From Microcoleus sp. AS-A8 (GTDB lineage Bacteria > Cyanobacteriota > Cyanobacteriia > Cyanobacteriales > Coleofasciculaceae): a stretch of 64,000 nt of DNA. The DNA is taken from assembly GCA_039962225.1 (NCBI GenBank), contig JAMPKV010000001.1, positions 310,001 through 374,000 on the forward strand. The letters are read 5' to 3'. A program made the translations under genes and the position numbers. Of this stretch, positions 52,071-61,241 are shown one piece after another (within the stretch, counting starts at the first letter, position 1; every line of letters starts with the position of its first letter). The notes under the pieces were generated by a model. It made no database searches and had not been told where the DNA came from. It saw nothing but the letters and a program-made list of their open reading frames with translations.

Positions 52071-52679
52071 GTGTCTGGACAGAAACCCCCCCGACAAGGT
52101 TGGATCTACTATATAAATCCTCACAGGGTAGTTCTTAGATGTAAGTTGAGTCATACTTACATCTACGACTTACCCGAACCAGGTGAAGTTGAATGTCAAC
52201 ATCACTCTTGCCAACTGAAGATTAACTCTAGCCGAGTTTTCCGGGGAGGTCATCCCCACATCGTTTGGACAAGTAAGCAATTTCAAGATGGCTCTAACTA
52301 TATAGATACATTTACACTTATTCCATTGACTTCAAGTGAACGAAATAAAGGTCTACCAACAACATGGCCTATTAAAGCCACCAGTAAAAATGGTCTTGAT
52401 GAAGATTCTTTTGCCCTAGTTCACCAGATATGCACAGTTGATGCTAACTCTTTCAAAGACTCAAATGGAGATTGGTTAATCCGGATTGGTCAACTAGAAA
52501 AACCAGATAGGGGAGCTATAGAAGAGCGTTTAAAGTTTTTTTTGGGAATACATGAAACTCCTAATGAAGACTGGTTTGTTCAAAATGCAACTCCAGAACT
52601 TTTGAAGAAAGTGTACTTTAATCTATCAGAGGATGACCAAAACAGAGTATTAGAGGAATTAATAGATGATATGCATTAA
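52071..52679 (+). CDS. PemK/MazF-like toxin of the Panacea pair
   Basis: The 202-residue protein follows the PemK/MazF beta-barrel order: PRQGWIYYINPHRV (G-I-Y start), HIVWTSKQFQ, IDTFTLIPLTSSER (the P-L-T/S strand), then a GLDEDSFALVHQICTVDANSF segment that matches the 'S-v-q-q-v-tid' strand. It is about twice the usual MazF length, with a cysteine/histidine-bearing insert (CKLSH, CQHHSC) near residues 22-50. It should be a ribonuclease if active. It uses a GTG start, immediately after the Panacea gene. The toxin call rests on pattern and position; no catalytic Arg/Thr can be named with certainty. Confidence 0.72.
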   Translation: MSGQKPPRQGWIYYINPHRVVLRCKLSHTYIYDLPEPGEVECQHHSCQLKINSSRVFRGGHPHIVWTSKQFQDGSNYIDTFTLIPLTSSERNKGLPTTWPIKATSKNGLDEDSFALVHQICTVDANSFKDSNGDWLIRIGQLEKPDRGAIEERLKFFLGIHETPNEDWFVQNATPELLKKVYFNLSEDDQNRVLEELIDDMH

Positions 52680-52693
52680 AGACGTTGGCTTTA

Positions 52694-52850
52694 ATGCGAT
52701 CGCACACCTCCCTCTCCCCAAAACACGATCGCATCCTCTCATCCTGCCAAAATACGATCGCACTTCTCCCTTTCCCCAAAAAGCGTCGCATCCCCTCATC
52801 CTCCTTCCTCAACCCAATCGCATCCCTTCATCCTGCCAAACGCAGTGACT
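52694..52850. repeat. HIP1-phased 29-base tandem repeat, block 1
   Basis: Units begin CGATCGCA and alternate between two types: ACCTCCCTCTCCCCAAAA and CCCTCATCCTGCCAAAA. The period is 29 bases for about five units, decaying to the right. It follows the toxin gene. The pattern is repeated at 55472-55605, and a degraded piece is at 54166-54240. Confidence 0.8.
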
Positions 52851-52961
52851 TCAAATAACCCAGCAATTAGGGCGGCAGGTCAGACTACTAGAATCTCACT
52901 TAAGTACAATTCTATCCTACTGAATTATACTTTTTGACCTAAAAGTATAATTTGACGCTAC

Positions 52962-54131
52962 TTAGCCAATGATTTTTAAAACTTCCGGTGCGAGAAAAAC
53001 TTTATTGTAGGAGGCTTCTCCTGCTTGTACTAAAATACCCGCGTTAACGAGTTTCTCGACGTTTTGTTGTGCAGATCGATAGCTGACATCCAGGATAGCC
53101 TGAGCGTTGGGAATGGTGAGTACGGGTGACTCAAACAAACTATCTGCCAGACGTGGCACTAGAGCCGAAGCACGGGCTTGTGTTAACAGTTGCCGCCACT
53201 CTAGTTGTAAATCTTGTAACCGTTTCGCTCGAACAACAGCATCTCTGGACTGTTCTGTTACACCGCGTAAAAAGAATAATAGCCAGTCACGCCACGCTCC
53301 ACGTTGACTCACACCAAGCAATAGCTCATAGTAGTCTTGCCGATGGCGCTCAAAAAACGCACTTAGATAGAGCAAGGGTAGTGGCAGCAAGTTCCAACTC
53401 AATAGCAGAAGCGAGATGAGTAGTCGCCCGATACGTCCGTTACCGTCCAGAAAGGGATGGATAGTTTCAAATTGGTAGTGAATCAGACCAATGCGGATAA
53501 GCGGTGGGTAGGCACAATCGCTGTTGAGGTATGATTCTAACTCATCAAGACATCCCAACATTTCTGGCACTGGAGGAGGAATAAAGCGGGCATCATTCAT
53601 GCTTCTCCCGTGTGAACCAATCCAGTTTTGAAGGCGACGGAACTCTCCGGGAGTAGCTGTCTCACCACGCACGCCGTCTACTAACCGTTCATGGAGTTCA
53701 CACATCAGACGTTTGCATACAGGCAGAGTATTGAGTCGCTCTAAGCCGTATTCCAGTGTACGCACGTAATTGAGTACTTCTTTCACATCAGATTCTGGTG
53801 GGGGAGGAACAATACCAGGAAGCGTTAGCTGTCCAGTCTCATAGGCATAGAGATTGGCAATATCTGCCTGTGTACCTTCGATGCGCGAGGAGAGAACTGC
53901 CTCACGACGAATGAATGGACGGATGAGAAGATTAGGATTAGGCATGGTGCGCCCTAATCCTGCAAGTTCTCCCAGAGCGCGATCAGCCTCAGATAGCGTA
54001 CACACAATTTCTGTATCAAGTTGCAGCGCTGGTGCTAGGGGTTTGGGTACAAACGCAAAGCAGGGATTTTCATTCTGTCCAATTGGTACCAACTCCCCTG
54101 TAGGGCTATTTTGAAAGTGTTCTGGGTTCAT
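52962..54131 (-). CDS. Fic-family protein (class II inhibitory motif)
   Basis: The 389-residue protein has the Fic active site TIHPFLDGNGRIGRLLISL near residue 200, complete with His, Asp/Asn and both Arg. The N-terminal part has SSRIEGTQAD near 83-92, an (S/T)xxxE(G/N) helix that blocks the active site in class II Fic proteins. A C-terminal winged-helix region (SYRSAQQNVEKLVNAGIL) may bind DNA. It should transfer AMP from ATP to protein hydroxyls under self-inhibition. I start at MNPEHFQN; the 38 residues upstream in frame are encoded by repeat-like DNA and are unlikely. Confidence 0.88.
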   Translation of the reverse strand: MNPEHFQNSPTGELVPIGQNENPCFAFVPKPLAPALQLDTEIVCTLSEADRALGELAGLGRTMPNPNLLIRPFIRREAVLSSRIEGTQADIANLYAYETGQLTLPGIVPPPPESDVKEVLNYVRTLEYGLERLNTLPVCKRLMCELHERLVDGVRGETATPGEFRRLQNWIGSHGRSMNDARFIPPPVPEMLGCLDELESYLNSDCAYPPLIRIGLIHYQFETIHPFLDGNGRIGRLLISLLLLSWNLLPLPLLYLSAFFERHRQDYYELLLGVSQRGAWRDWLLFFLRGVTEQSRDAVVRAKRLQDLQLEWRQLLTQARASALVPRLADSLFESPVLTIPNAQAILDVSYRSAQQNVEKLVNAGILVQAGEASYNKVFLAPEVLKIIG

Positions 54132-54632
54132 CCTGATTTTTGTATCAGAGCGTAGATAGCACAGCGATAATCGATCGCTTCTCTTTCCATCTTGCCAAGC
54201 ATGATTGCATGTCTTTATCCTGCCAAATGCGCTCACATCCAGCAACTACAGCAGGTTAATGCTTGGGAAGCTTTGCTGGAGAAGTTGAAAGGGATTGACA
54301 GTAAATGAGCAATTTACCTAGCGGCGATAGCTCCGCTTCACGCATCCCTTCATCTAGCAAGTGCTTGTACTTTCAAACCTTATTATTTGTTAGATTACTT
54401 AAAACTTTTAAAAATAAGCTTTTTATTTATTTTTATAATAAAAATTGAACATTTTATTATAAAATGTTACAATAAAATGTTATTGATATAGAGATAAGGG
54501 GTTATGCAGAGAGTAATATATCTTATTTTAGTACATTAGTATCTATATCCTATTATTTTTGTTGTGTAAACAATCAAAAAAATAAGTTAGGGAGGGTAAT
54601 CTACTATATATTCTTAACGGAGGAATCTTCCA
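54132..54632. other. 501-base AT-rich gap with operator-like palindromes
   Basis: AACATTTTA-TTA-TAAAATGTT at 54448-54468 is a perfect 9-bp inverted repeat, and a third half-site TAAAATGTT follows at 54473-54481. They lie ~150 bases upstream of the gene pair at 54633. The left side holds degraded HIP1-type repeat (54166-54240). No coding frame is credible. Confidence 0.55.
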
Positions 54633-54992
54633 GTGTTTGTAAAAGACAAAAGAATGGCAAGAATAGCAAAATCGGCTTTTAAAAAAGGTGTAGCCTCAAG
54701 TAATTCTAGTTTCACGGAATTGAATCTAGAAAAACTTAAGGGTTCTTTGTCTTACTTTTCATATTTATATTCAAATGGGGAAATAAGCGATAAGACATAT
54801 AAGGCTCTAGTTCGTCATGCCTGCTCTATTTTTATTGAAAATGAAGTAGAAGAAAGACTTCAAGAAGCTCTAGAGCGTAAGCTATCGCAGTTTTTGCGCT
54901 CTAAATTGTTTTCTTTTGTTGAAGAAGAATTTTCTAACATTGAAAGAGTTGATTATGGCTCAGAGGTATTGAGGCTTTTGAGGAGCAAATAG
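54633..54992 (+). CDS. unknown protein of a two-gene membrane pair (119 aa)
   Basis: The 119-residue, basic, mostly helical protein has no motif I recognise. The GTG start is set by GGAGG nine bases upstream. The core (ISDKTYKALVRHACSIFIENEVEERLQEALERKLSQF) is amphipathic and may form a coiled coil. It ends one base before the ATG of the membrane gene, so the two are co-translated. Transposon cargo context and the operator upstream suggest a regulated accessory pair such as a toxin-antitoxin or phage-exclusion module, without proof. Confidence 0.6.
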   Translation: MFVKDKRMARIAKSAFKKGVASSNSSFTELNLEKLKGSLSYFSYLYSNGEISDKTYKALVRHACSIFIENEVEERLQEALERKLSQFLRSKLFSFVEEEFSNIERVDYGSEVLRLLRSK

Positions 54993-54993
54993 T

Positions 54994-55443
54994 ATGTCTG
55001 AAAAGAAGCCTGAATCTAATGAAAGTTCAGATAGTAATAGGGAAGAAGAAAGGGAAGGAGGAGATTTAGAGAATATTACTGCTGAACTAGAGAACCTTCC
55101 TCCAGAAGTAAAGAGAGTTATGGAAGCAACTCTCTCAATGCAGCGCATTTCTATGCCTTTGACATCCTCCTTTCAAGAAAAAATTACTGGAGAGCATATT
55201 TCAACAATACTTGAGAGTGTAGAAAAAGATAGTGAAAGAGTATTTAAAGACACTCAAGAAGCTCGAAAATATTCTGTAATATATATTGTTATTATTTTGT
55301 TATTTTTTAGCTTTTTGACGGTTTTCTTAGTGAATAAAGATGTAGCTATTTATCAAGATATACTCAAAGTGCTTATCATATTTGGCGGTGGTTTTGGTAG
55401 TGGAATTGGTTTCAAGGGATATATGGACAGGAAAAATAGATAA
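54994..55443 (+). CDS. unknown two-span membrane protein of the pair (149 aa)
   Basis: The 149-residue protein has an acidic N-terminal part (residues ~1-40), a helix (EHISTILESVEKDSERVFKD), then two membrane segments (YSVIYIVIILLFFSFLTVF and IYQDILKVLIIFGGGFGSG). GAGGAG lies about eight bases before the ATG, inside the end of the partner gene. The shape, a soluble sensor part and two C-terminal spans, is common in membrane effectors of defence systems, but I do not recognise the family. Confidence 0.65.
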   Translation: MSEKKPESNESSDSNREEEREGGDLENITAELENLPPEVKRVMEATLSMQRISMPLTSSFQEKITGEHISTILESVEKDSERVFKDTQEARKYSVIYIVIILLFFSFLTVFLVNKDVAIYQDILKVLIIFGGGFGSGIGFKGYMDRKNR

Positions 55444-55471
55444 CTTTGTGTCCTAGTGGTACTTTAAATCC

Positions 55472-55605
55472 GCGATCGCACTTCTGCCTCTCCCCAAAAC
55501 CCGATCGCACCCCCTCATCCTCCCCAAAAACGCGATCGCACACCTCCCTCTCCCCAAAAAGCGATCGCATCCCCTCATCCTCCCGAAAATCGCATCCCTC
55601 TTTCC
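55472..55605. repeat. HIP1-phased tandem repeat, block 2
   Basis: Four to five units alternate in the same A-B-A-B order as block 1: GCGATCGCACACCTCCCTCT then GCGATCGCATCCCCTCATCC, spaced 29-31 bases. It lies between a plus-strand gene end and the converging hsdS, where a bidirectional terminator would be expected. It is not a CRISPR array, since the whole unit repeats. Confidence 0.8.
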
Positions 55606-55607
55606 CC

Positions 55608-56780
55608 TCACAGTTCTCCCTTCAAGGCTTTGTCAAGGATAGAAGGTAGCAGGGCATCTACTTTTTCAATTGCGTCTGCTCTCAAAGTGTGCATCTCATT
55701 CACTTTGGCTTGGAGATTGTCAAGAAAAGCAGCAATCCTGTGCTGTTCTGGGATAGGTGGTACAAATGTCACATGTTTTTTTAGCAGTTCTTTCCTTACC
55801 CCAGTTTGTCCTGACGTTCGTTGTGAATCATCTACGACTTTTTTGTGTAAAATTGGTTCTTGCAGAAGATAAAAAAGAAAGTTTTTGGACAACTTACGTT
55901 CGTCTGGAACTGCTTTCATTAAAGCAACATTATATGCACCTTCAATACCTCGAAGAATTTGAAACACTGGAGGACCATATCTACCAATCATTACATCTTC
56001 TGCATTACAAAATCTTCTCACTGAATTTTTATGGACATAAGTTATATAATCATCCGATTTATAATCTCTAATTTGAATTAATCTTACATAATCGGGAATT
56101 TCTTCATAAGAGAAATTCATTTTGGGGGGTTGTGAACCACCCTGAAAATCACATATTTCGCCTAATCTGATTTGAAATTTTCCTTGACTTGCTGCTGCTT
56201 TAAATATGTGTCCAATATTTTGTACAAGGAGTGTGGCTGCTTCTTCCTCCGCTCGCTTGCGTAGTCTTCGCGCCTCCTCAATCTTTCCCGCCACTTCCTC
56301 AACCTGCGCTACAATCCTTAGCTGCTCCTCTAAAGGAGGTAGTGGGATTTCCTGCTTGGCAAACTGGGCTATGTTTAGAGTGCGATTACGTCCCGCAGAA
56401 CCAGGTGATACTCTCCTGAGAACCTCTAACCCTGACTGAGAACGGAAGAACAGCCGTAGGTACTCAACACTGCATTGATTTCCAATAGGAGTGTAGGTTA
56501 CAAAGCGGTGTGAACCTATCATTCCTGCTTCTGCTTCACTGGCAACTGCAACAGCTCCTTCCCAGGCAAACACATTGTTAAACACAATATCGCCTGGTTG
56601 AATCTGCAAGACGCGCTTATTTCCTAATGAAGCTCCTACAACCGGAGTTTTGTGAAATATTCCCTTACCAAACGAACGAATACCAATTTCGGCATACGTT
56701 TCAGTTGGGTCTAACTTCAACCAACGTCGTTGAAGCTGAAGTATTTTGTCTAATCGCACCAGTGACCAATGTTTACTCAT
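55608..56780 (-). CDS. hsdS: type I restriction-modification specificity subunit
   Basis: The 390-residue HsdS has two target-recognition halves, each ending in a conserved helix: QFAKQEIPLPPLEEQLRIVAQ near residue 155 and LLKKHVTFVPPIPEQHRIAAF near 345. Each TRD reads half of a bipartite DNA site. The N-terminal TRD starts WSLVRLDKILQL. Length is normal. The ATG overlaps the hsdM end by eight bases. Both TRDs look intact, so the enzyme should have its own specificity; the site cannot be read from sequence. Confidence 0.9.
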   Translation of the reverse strand: MSKHWSLVRLDKILQLQRRWLKLDPTETYAEIGIRSFGKGIFHKTPVVGASLGNKRVLQIQPGDIVFNNVFAWEGAVAVASEAEAGMIGSHRFVTYTPIGNQCSVEYLRLFFRSQSGLEVLRRVSPGSAGRNRTLNIAQFAKQEIPLPPLEEQLRIVAQVEEVAGKIEEARRLRKRAEEEAATLLVQNIGHIFKAAASQGKFQIRLGEICDFQGGSQPPKMNFSYEEIPDYVRLIQIRDYKSDDYITYVHKNSVRRFCNAEDVMIGRYGPPVFQILRGIEGAYNVALMKAVPDERKLSKNFLFYLLQEPILHKKVVDDSQRTSGQTGVRKELLKKHVTFVPPIPEQHRIAAFLDNLQAKVNEMHTLRADAIEKVDALLPSILDKALKGEL

Positions 56781-58593
56781 TCCCCTTGCCTGCTAAAACT
56801 TGCTGAATCTCTGCCATGATTTCAGCCACCCGCCTATCCTTCTCCAAAATATCGGCTAATAACTGCTCAGGCGGTAAATGCTCAAAATCCTCCTGGCGAT
56901 TCGGGTTTTTGCGGTCAAGATTGTAAATCGCCCAGTAAATTGCATCCCCCTTCGCTTGCTCATCCTTAGCAATTTCGCGCTGACGTTGCTCCTCGGAACG
57001 AGCCTGTGTTATCTCATCCTTCAGCCCCTCAATCTGACTTTTAATTCGCTTAATTTCTTCTTTCGGTGAAAAGTCCAGAATCAAATTCTGCAAACTCTGA
57101 ATTTTCTCCTCTAACTCCTTAGCACTCTTAGCACATTGATTCGCCATTTCCTCGGCTTCCTTCGCCGCATCCCTATGGGGAGTTGCTTCAGCTATTGCCT
57201 TGTCATACGCCTCTCTAAAGTTATACTTCCAGGCTTGTTCATTCTCCTCTCGGTTTTTCCACCAAGCTAAACAATCAGCAAACTCTTCATACTGCAACGG
57301 TTTAGTCTTCGTGTAAGTCTTCCGTCCTTCTGGCAGAGGTAACTCGTAGTACCAAATCTCCTCAGTTCTGCCAGAACGGTCAAAAAATAACAGATTGGTC
57401 GGAATACTGGTATAAGGAGCAAACACCCCATTCGGCAAGCGCACAATCGTATGCAGGTTAAACTCTTTGAGTAATTCTTCCTTAATTCGACCGCAGATAC
57501 CATCACCGAATAAAACCCCATTGGGGAAAACTATACCTGCTCTCCCTGGTTTCGGTTTTTGTTTCAGCAACCGCATAATCAACTGGAGAAATAGCAGCGC
57601 TGTCTCGTTTGTGCGTTTATCCGGTGGAAAATTCTTTTGAATCTTGCCTTCCTCTTCCCCACCAAAGGGAGGATTCGTGAGGATAATATCGACCTGGTTT
57701 TTTATCCCCAACTCCGTGAGCGAATGGCGCAGACTGTTCTTATCATCAATATCGGGGTATTCAAACCCATGCAAGAGCAAATTCATCTGCGCCAGCATAT
57801 AGGGTAGAGACTTCGCCTCACCCCCGGCAATCGTCGCTTGAACAATCTCCAAATCTTGGGGAAGCTTACATTGCTGTTTCAGATACTCGTAAGCTTCCAC
57901 CAAAAAGCCACCCGTACCGCAAGCGGGGTCAAAAATACTTTCCCCGATTTGAGGTTCCATCACCTCAACCATAAACCGGACAACGGAACGGGGTGTATAA
58001 AACTCGCCTGAATCTCCTGCTGCGTCCCGCATCTCCTTGAGCATGGACTCGTAGAAGGTGCTGAGGATATTCACCTCTTCTGAATCATTGAAGTGAATAT
58101 CGTTAACCAGATTGATTACCTCCCGCAGCAGCGCACCGCTATCCATGCGGTTATTAACGCCTTTGAAAACTTTAGCAATTACATCCTCGCGACCCTTACC
58201 CGTAATGCTCTGAAGACTCCGCAAATAAGCAAAAAGCCCTTTGCAGCGAGTGCCATCCGGCAACGTTACCTCATCATTATTGATGAAGCTCTTCAACTGG
58301 TCGCCGCTCATTCCCTCATCATTTGCCGCCCAATCTCGCCAGCGATAGGGATATTCAATCGCAGGTTTAAAGGGTTCCGTCCGTTCTAAATCTAAACTTG
58401 CCTCTTCCTCCCGCAACTGCTCGGAATCATCCAACAGTTTTAAAAACAAAATCCAAGTCAACTGCGGCAAGCGGTCGAGTTCTCCATTGAGTCCCTTATC
58501 CTTCCGCATGATGTCCCGCGCTGACTTAATCTTGCTTCCAAGCTTCTGTGCGGTCGTTACAGGTTTATCTTGCTTTTTGGTTTGTTTCGCCAT
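56773..58593 (-). CDS. hsdM: type I restriction-modification DNA methyltransferase subunit
   Basis: The ~606-residue HsdM is an N6-adenine methyltransferase. Motif I DPACGTGGFLVEAYEYL is near residue 220 and motif IV DIILTNPPFGGEEE near 300. A helical N-terminal domain (GLNGELDRLPQLTWILFLKL) and a long coiled-coil C terminus (residues ~480-550) give the usual HsdS contacts. Position suggests the start is ATG (MAKQTKKQ) rather than the TTG one codon upstream, with AGGCGG as ribosome-binding site. It lies between hsdR and hsdS and should form M2S1 and R2M2S1 complexes. Confidence 0.92.
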   Translation of the reverse strand: MAKQTKKQDKPVTTAQKLGSKIKSARDIMRKDKGLNGELDRLPQLTWILFLKLLDDSEQLREEEASLDLERTEPFKPAIEYPYRWRDWAANDEGMSGDQLKSFINNDEVTLPDGTRCKGLFAYLRSLQSITGKGREDVIAKVFKGVNNRMDSGALLREVINLVNDIHFNDSEEVNILSTFYESMLKEMRDAAGDSGEFYTPRSVVRFMVEVMEPQIGESIFDPACGTGGFLVEAYEYLKQQCKLPQDLEIVQATIAGGEAKSLPYMLAQMNLLLHGFEYPDIDDKNSLRHSLTELGIKNQVDIILTNPPFGGEEEGKIQKNFPPDKRTNETALLFLQLIMRLLKQKPKPGRAGIVFPNGVLFGDGICGRIKEELLKEFNLHTIVRLPNGVFAPYTSIPTNLLFFDRSGRTEEIWYYELPLPEGRKTYTKTKPLQYEEFADCLAWWKNREENEQAWKYNFREAYDKAIAEATPHRDAAKEAEEMANQCAKSAKELEEKIQSLQNLILDFSPKEEIKRIKSQIEGLKDEITQARSEEQRQREIAKDEQAKGDAIYWAIYNLDRKNPNRQEDFEHLPPEQLLADILEKDRRVAEIMAEIQQVLAGKGNE

Positions 58594-58601
58594 CAATCCG
58601 C

Positions 58602-60992
58602 CTATGCCGTGTACAACAAAATTTGCAGTTGCTTCACTGCTTCCCTCAGTTGGTCAGTGCCTCCAAAGTGCTGGGCAATCTTAGACACATTGCCATATTT
58701 TCCAAACTCTTTGTTAACTTTGAAAGCCCCTGGAATTTTCAACTGCCCGATGCCATCCTCTGCATACTTGTCCAATAGCGTTTCCAAAATCTCTCTGGCT
58801 TCAGCCCCATACTGCTCAAAAAAGTCCGGTTTCTGACGGCGCAACTGTTCCGCCCGTTGTCGGCAAGTCAGCACAGGCGCACCAAAGGCGATATGACACA
58901 ACAAGTCAAAGGGGTCTGCATCCGGTTGGTTAGTCGCTGCTTTCAACTCATCAAAATCAATATTCCGCTCCGCTAACCTATCAATAATTTCATTCCGTTG
59001 CGTCGGGTCAGCCCACCTTTGCTGTATTTCTAGGGTAGAACGGTAAAGCGTGCGAACCTGCTCTTTAGTATGGTCAATCAACCGAGAAGGGACGAGGCGA
59101 TTCGTATTGGCATCGAGTTCATAGACGACTTCCCCAACAATCTCATCATGTCCCGTATCCACAAAAAGTTTCCTAGGTAGCTCATCCTCATCTTCTGGGA
59201 TACCCCTAAAACCGGAAGGTTCCTCTCCCTCCTCATCTTCTTCGTCAAGCGGTTCTGCCTCGCTACCGTTCTCAGGTACGTCAAAAATCTGCGCTTGGTC
59301 GTCTATTTCCTCATTCTCAATTTCGTCCGGTTCATCATCAAATTCTGGGTCATCAAACAGAACCGTGCTTTTCGTATAGTCAAGGATAGTAAAGGATGTC
59401 TTGCCGTACTCCTCACAAACACGGGTGCCGCGTCCGATAATCTGCTTGAAATCCGTCATTGACCGAATCACACGAGCTAGAACAATATTCTTGCAAGTCG
59501 GTACGTCTACTCCCGTTGTCAGCAGCTTCGAGGTAACAGCAATGACGTGCGTCTGCTTCTGCTTGTCCATAAACTCAAACAGATGTGCCTTACCAACCTT
59601 GCCTGCATCAGATGTGATGCGACACACGTAGTTAGGATTATCCTTAGTGATGTCATTGTTGAGGTTGTTCAACGCCTTCCGCATTTCCTTAACGTGGTCT
59701 TCATCGACACAGAAGACTATTGTCTTAGCAAAGCGGTCAGTTTTCTTGAGAAAATCGGTAATGTGACGAGCGATCGCCCAAGTCCGCACTTTTCGGACAA
59801 GTCTCCGCTCAAAATCCCCTGTGAGAAAATACTCATTCGGAATCTCGCGCCCATAGCGTTCCACATCCTCCGCACTCGGACGCCAACCATCCCTATCCGA
59901 TTTCGTGCTAATCCGATGCACCCGATAGGGCGCTAAGAAACCATCCTCAATTCCCTGCTTTAGCGAGTAGATGTAAAGCGGGTTGCCAAAGTATTTATAG
60001 GTATCAACATTATCATCCCGCAACGGTGTCGCCGTTAGCCCTAGCTGGTAAGCAGGCTGGAAATACTCCAGAATTTCCCGCCAGTTGCTCTCCTCGCGTG
60101 AGCTTCCTCGGTGACATTCATCCACGATAATCAGGTCAAAAAAACCCGGACTGTATTCTTTGTAGAGTCCGGGGCGGTTTTTGTCTTTTGCGATCGCCTG
60201 ATAAATCGCAAAGTAAATCTCGCGACTCTTGTTAGCTGTCCCTTGAATCTTATGGATTTTATCCTCACTAAAGGCGTTAAAGTCCTTGAGAATCGGGTCA
60301 TCCACCAACACATTCCTATCTGCCAAAAACAGAATTCTGGGAGGACGAACTTCTCCGGTTCGATTCCAACCCATATTCGACAGCTTCCAGCAGATTTGAA
60401 ACGCCACGCTGGTTTTCCCAGTCCCCGTCGCCATCGTCAGCAGCAGGCGCTTGTCACCTTTAAGAATTCCCTCGACTGCCCGATTAATCGCAATCCGCTG
60501 GTAGTAGCGAGGGACTCGTTGATTGGTCAAACTAAAGGGAGTCAGCAGTTTCCCAGCTACATCATCACCCAATTCCTCAGAGTCTTTCAATCGCTGCCAA
60601 AGGTCACCGGGACTGGGAAATGAATCCATCACCTCAGACTGCAATCCCGTAGTGAAGTCGTACTCTACAATGCCCGTACCGTTAGTAGAATAGGCAAACT
60701 TGACCCCCAGAATCTGGGCATAGTCCTTAGCCTGTTCCAGTCCCTCGTCAGGTGATTTTCTTGCACGCTTTGCTTCCACTACAGCAAGCGGAAAATCGCG
60801 GGTGTAGCAAAGGAGATAATCAGCATACTTTCTTTCACCACGAGGTTTGCGCCTATTTTTAGGTCGGATGCGTCCGTCCGTGAAATAATACTGCTCTGTG
60901 TAAAAAGGCGGTGAATCTGCTCTCCTTCCCCAGCCTGCCGTTTCTAGTTTCGGCTCAACATACTCGCGGCAAGTATTCGCTTCATTGCTCAT
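58602..60992 (-). CDS. hsdR: type I restriction enzyme translocase/nuclease subunit
   Basis: The 796-residue HsdR has an N-terminal nuclease domain (YADYLLCYTRDFPLAVVEAKR: D and ExK motif). Walker A MATGTGKTSVAFQI is near residue 185 and a DECH box (IVDECHRGSSREE) near 295; helicase motif VI is near 520 (QIIGRGTRV). The size and DECH box fit the EcoEI-like group, shorter than EcoKI HsdR. An acidic linker (residues ~560-640) separates the helicase from the C-terminal HsdM-binding helices. It is the first gene of the operon R-M-S, eight bases before hsdM. Confidence 0.92.
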   Translation of the reverse strand: MSNEANTCREYVEPKLETAGWGRRADSPPFYTEQYYFTDGRIRPKNRRKPRGERKYADYLLCYTRDFPLAVVEAKRARKSPDEGLEQAKDYAQILGVKFAYSTNGTGIVEYDFTTGLQSEVMDSFPSPGDLWQRLKDSEELGDDVAGKLLTPFSLTNQRVPRYYQRIAINRAVEGILKGDKRLLLTMATGTGKTSVAFQICWKLSNMGWNRTGEVRPPRILFLADRNVLVDDPILKDFNAFSEDKIHKIQGTANKSREIYFAIYQAIAKDKNRPGLYKEYSPGFFDLIIVDECHRGSSREESNWREILEYFQPAYQLGLTATPLRDDNVDTYKYFGNPLYIYSLKQGIEDGFLAPYRVHRISTKSDRDGWRPSAEDVERYGREIPNEYFLTGDFERRLVRKVRTWAIARHITDFLKKTDRFAKTIVFCVDEDHVKEMRKALNNLNNDITKDNPNYVCRITSDAGKVGKAHLFEFMDKQKQTHVIAVTSKLLTTGVDVPTCKNIVLARVIRSMTDFKQIIGRGTRVCEEYGKTSFTILDYTKSTVLFDDPEFDDEPDEIENEEIDDQAQIFDVPENGSEAEPLDEEDEEGEEPSGFRGIPEDEDELPRKLFVDTGHDEIVGEVVYELDANTNRLVPSRLIDHTKEQVRTLYRSTLEIQQRWADPTQRNEIIDRLAERNIDFDELKAATNQPDADPFDLLCHIAFGAPVLTCRQRAEQLRRQKPDFFEQYGAEAREILETLLDKYAEDGIGQLKIPGAFKVNKEFGKYGNVSKIAQHFGGTDQLREAVKQLQILLYTA

Positions 60993-61241
60993 GCTTTATC
61001 ATTCCAGCCAACCAGTGGCACTATGGCACTACCCCTTAGTGTTCCCACCCAGGAAGGCGCAAATCACTTCCAACTATTCTGACTTTTTTATTGACTTTTA
61101 GCCATGAATATGCACGACGATCTCAGTTAAAGTCTATGAGCAATGAGCGATCGATCCTTCACCGTCAATCCCTCCCAACTTCGACCGCATTTCCTGCCAT
61201 GTCTCAATCTACTGCTGTAGTTGCTGGATGCGACGCCCTAC

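Noticed and set aside
52694-52850. HIP1-phased repeats as a CRISPR array
   Set aside because: The whole 29-base unit repeats with two alternating variants; there are no unique spacers.
52694-55605. A minus-strand start for the Fic gene inside repeat DNA (residues before MNPEHFQN)
   Set aside because: The extra 38 residues are encoded by repeat-like sequence and have no family counterpart.
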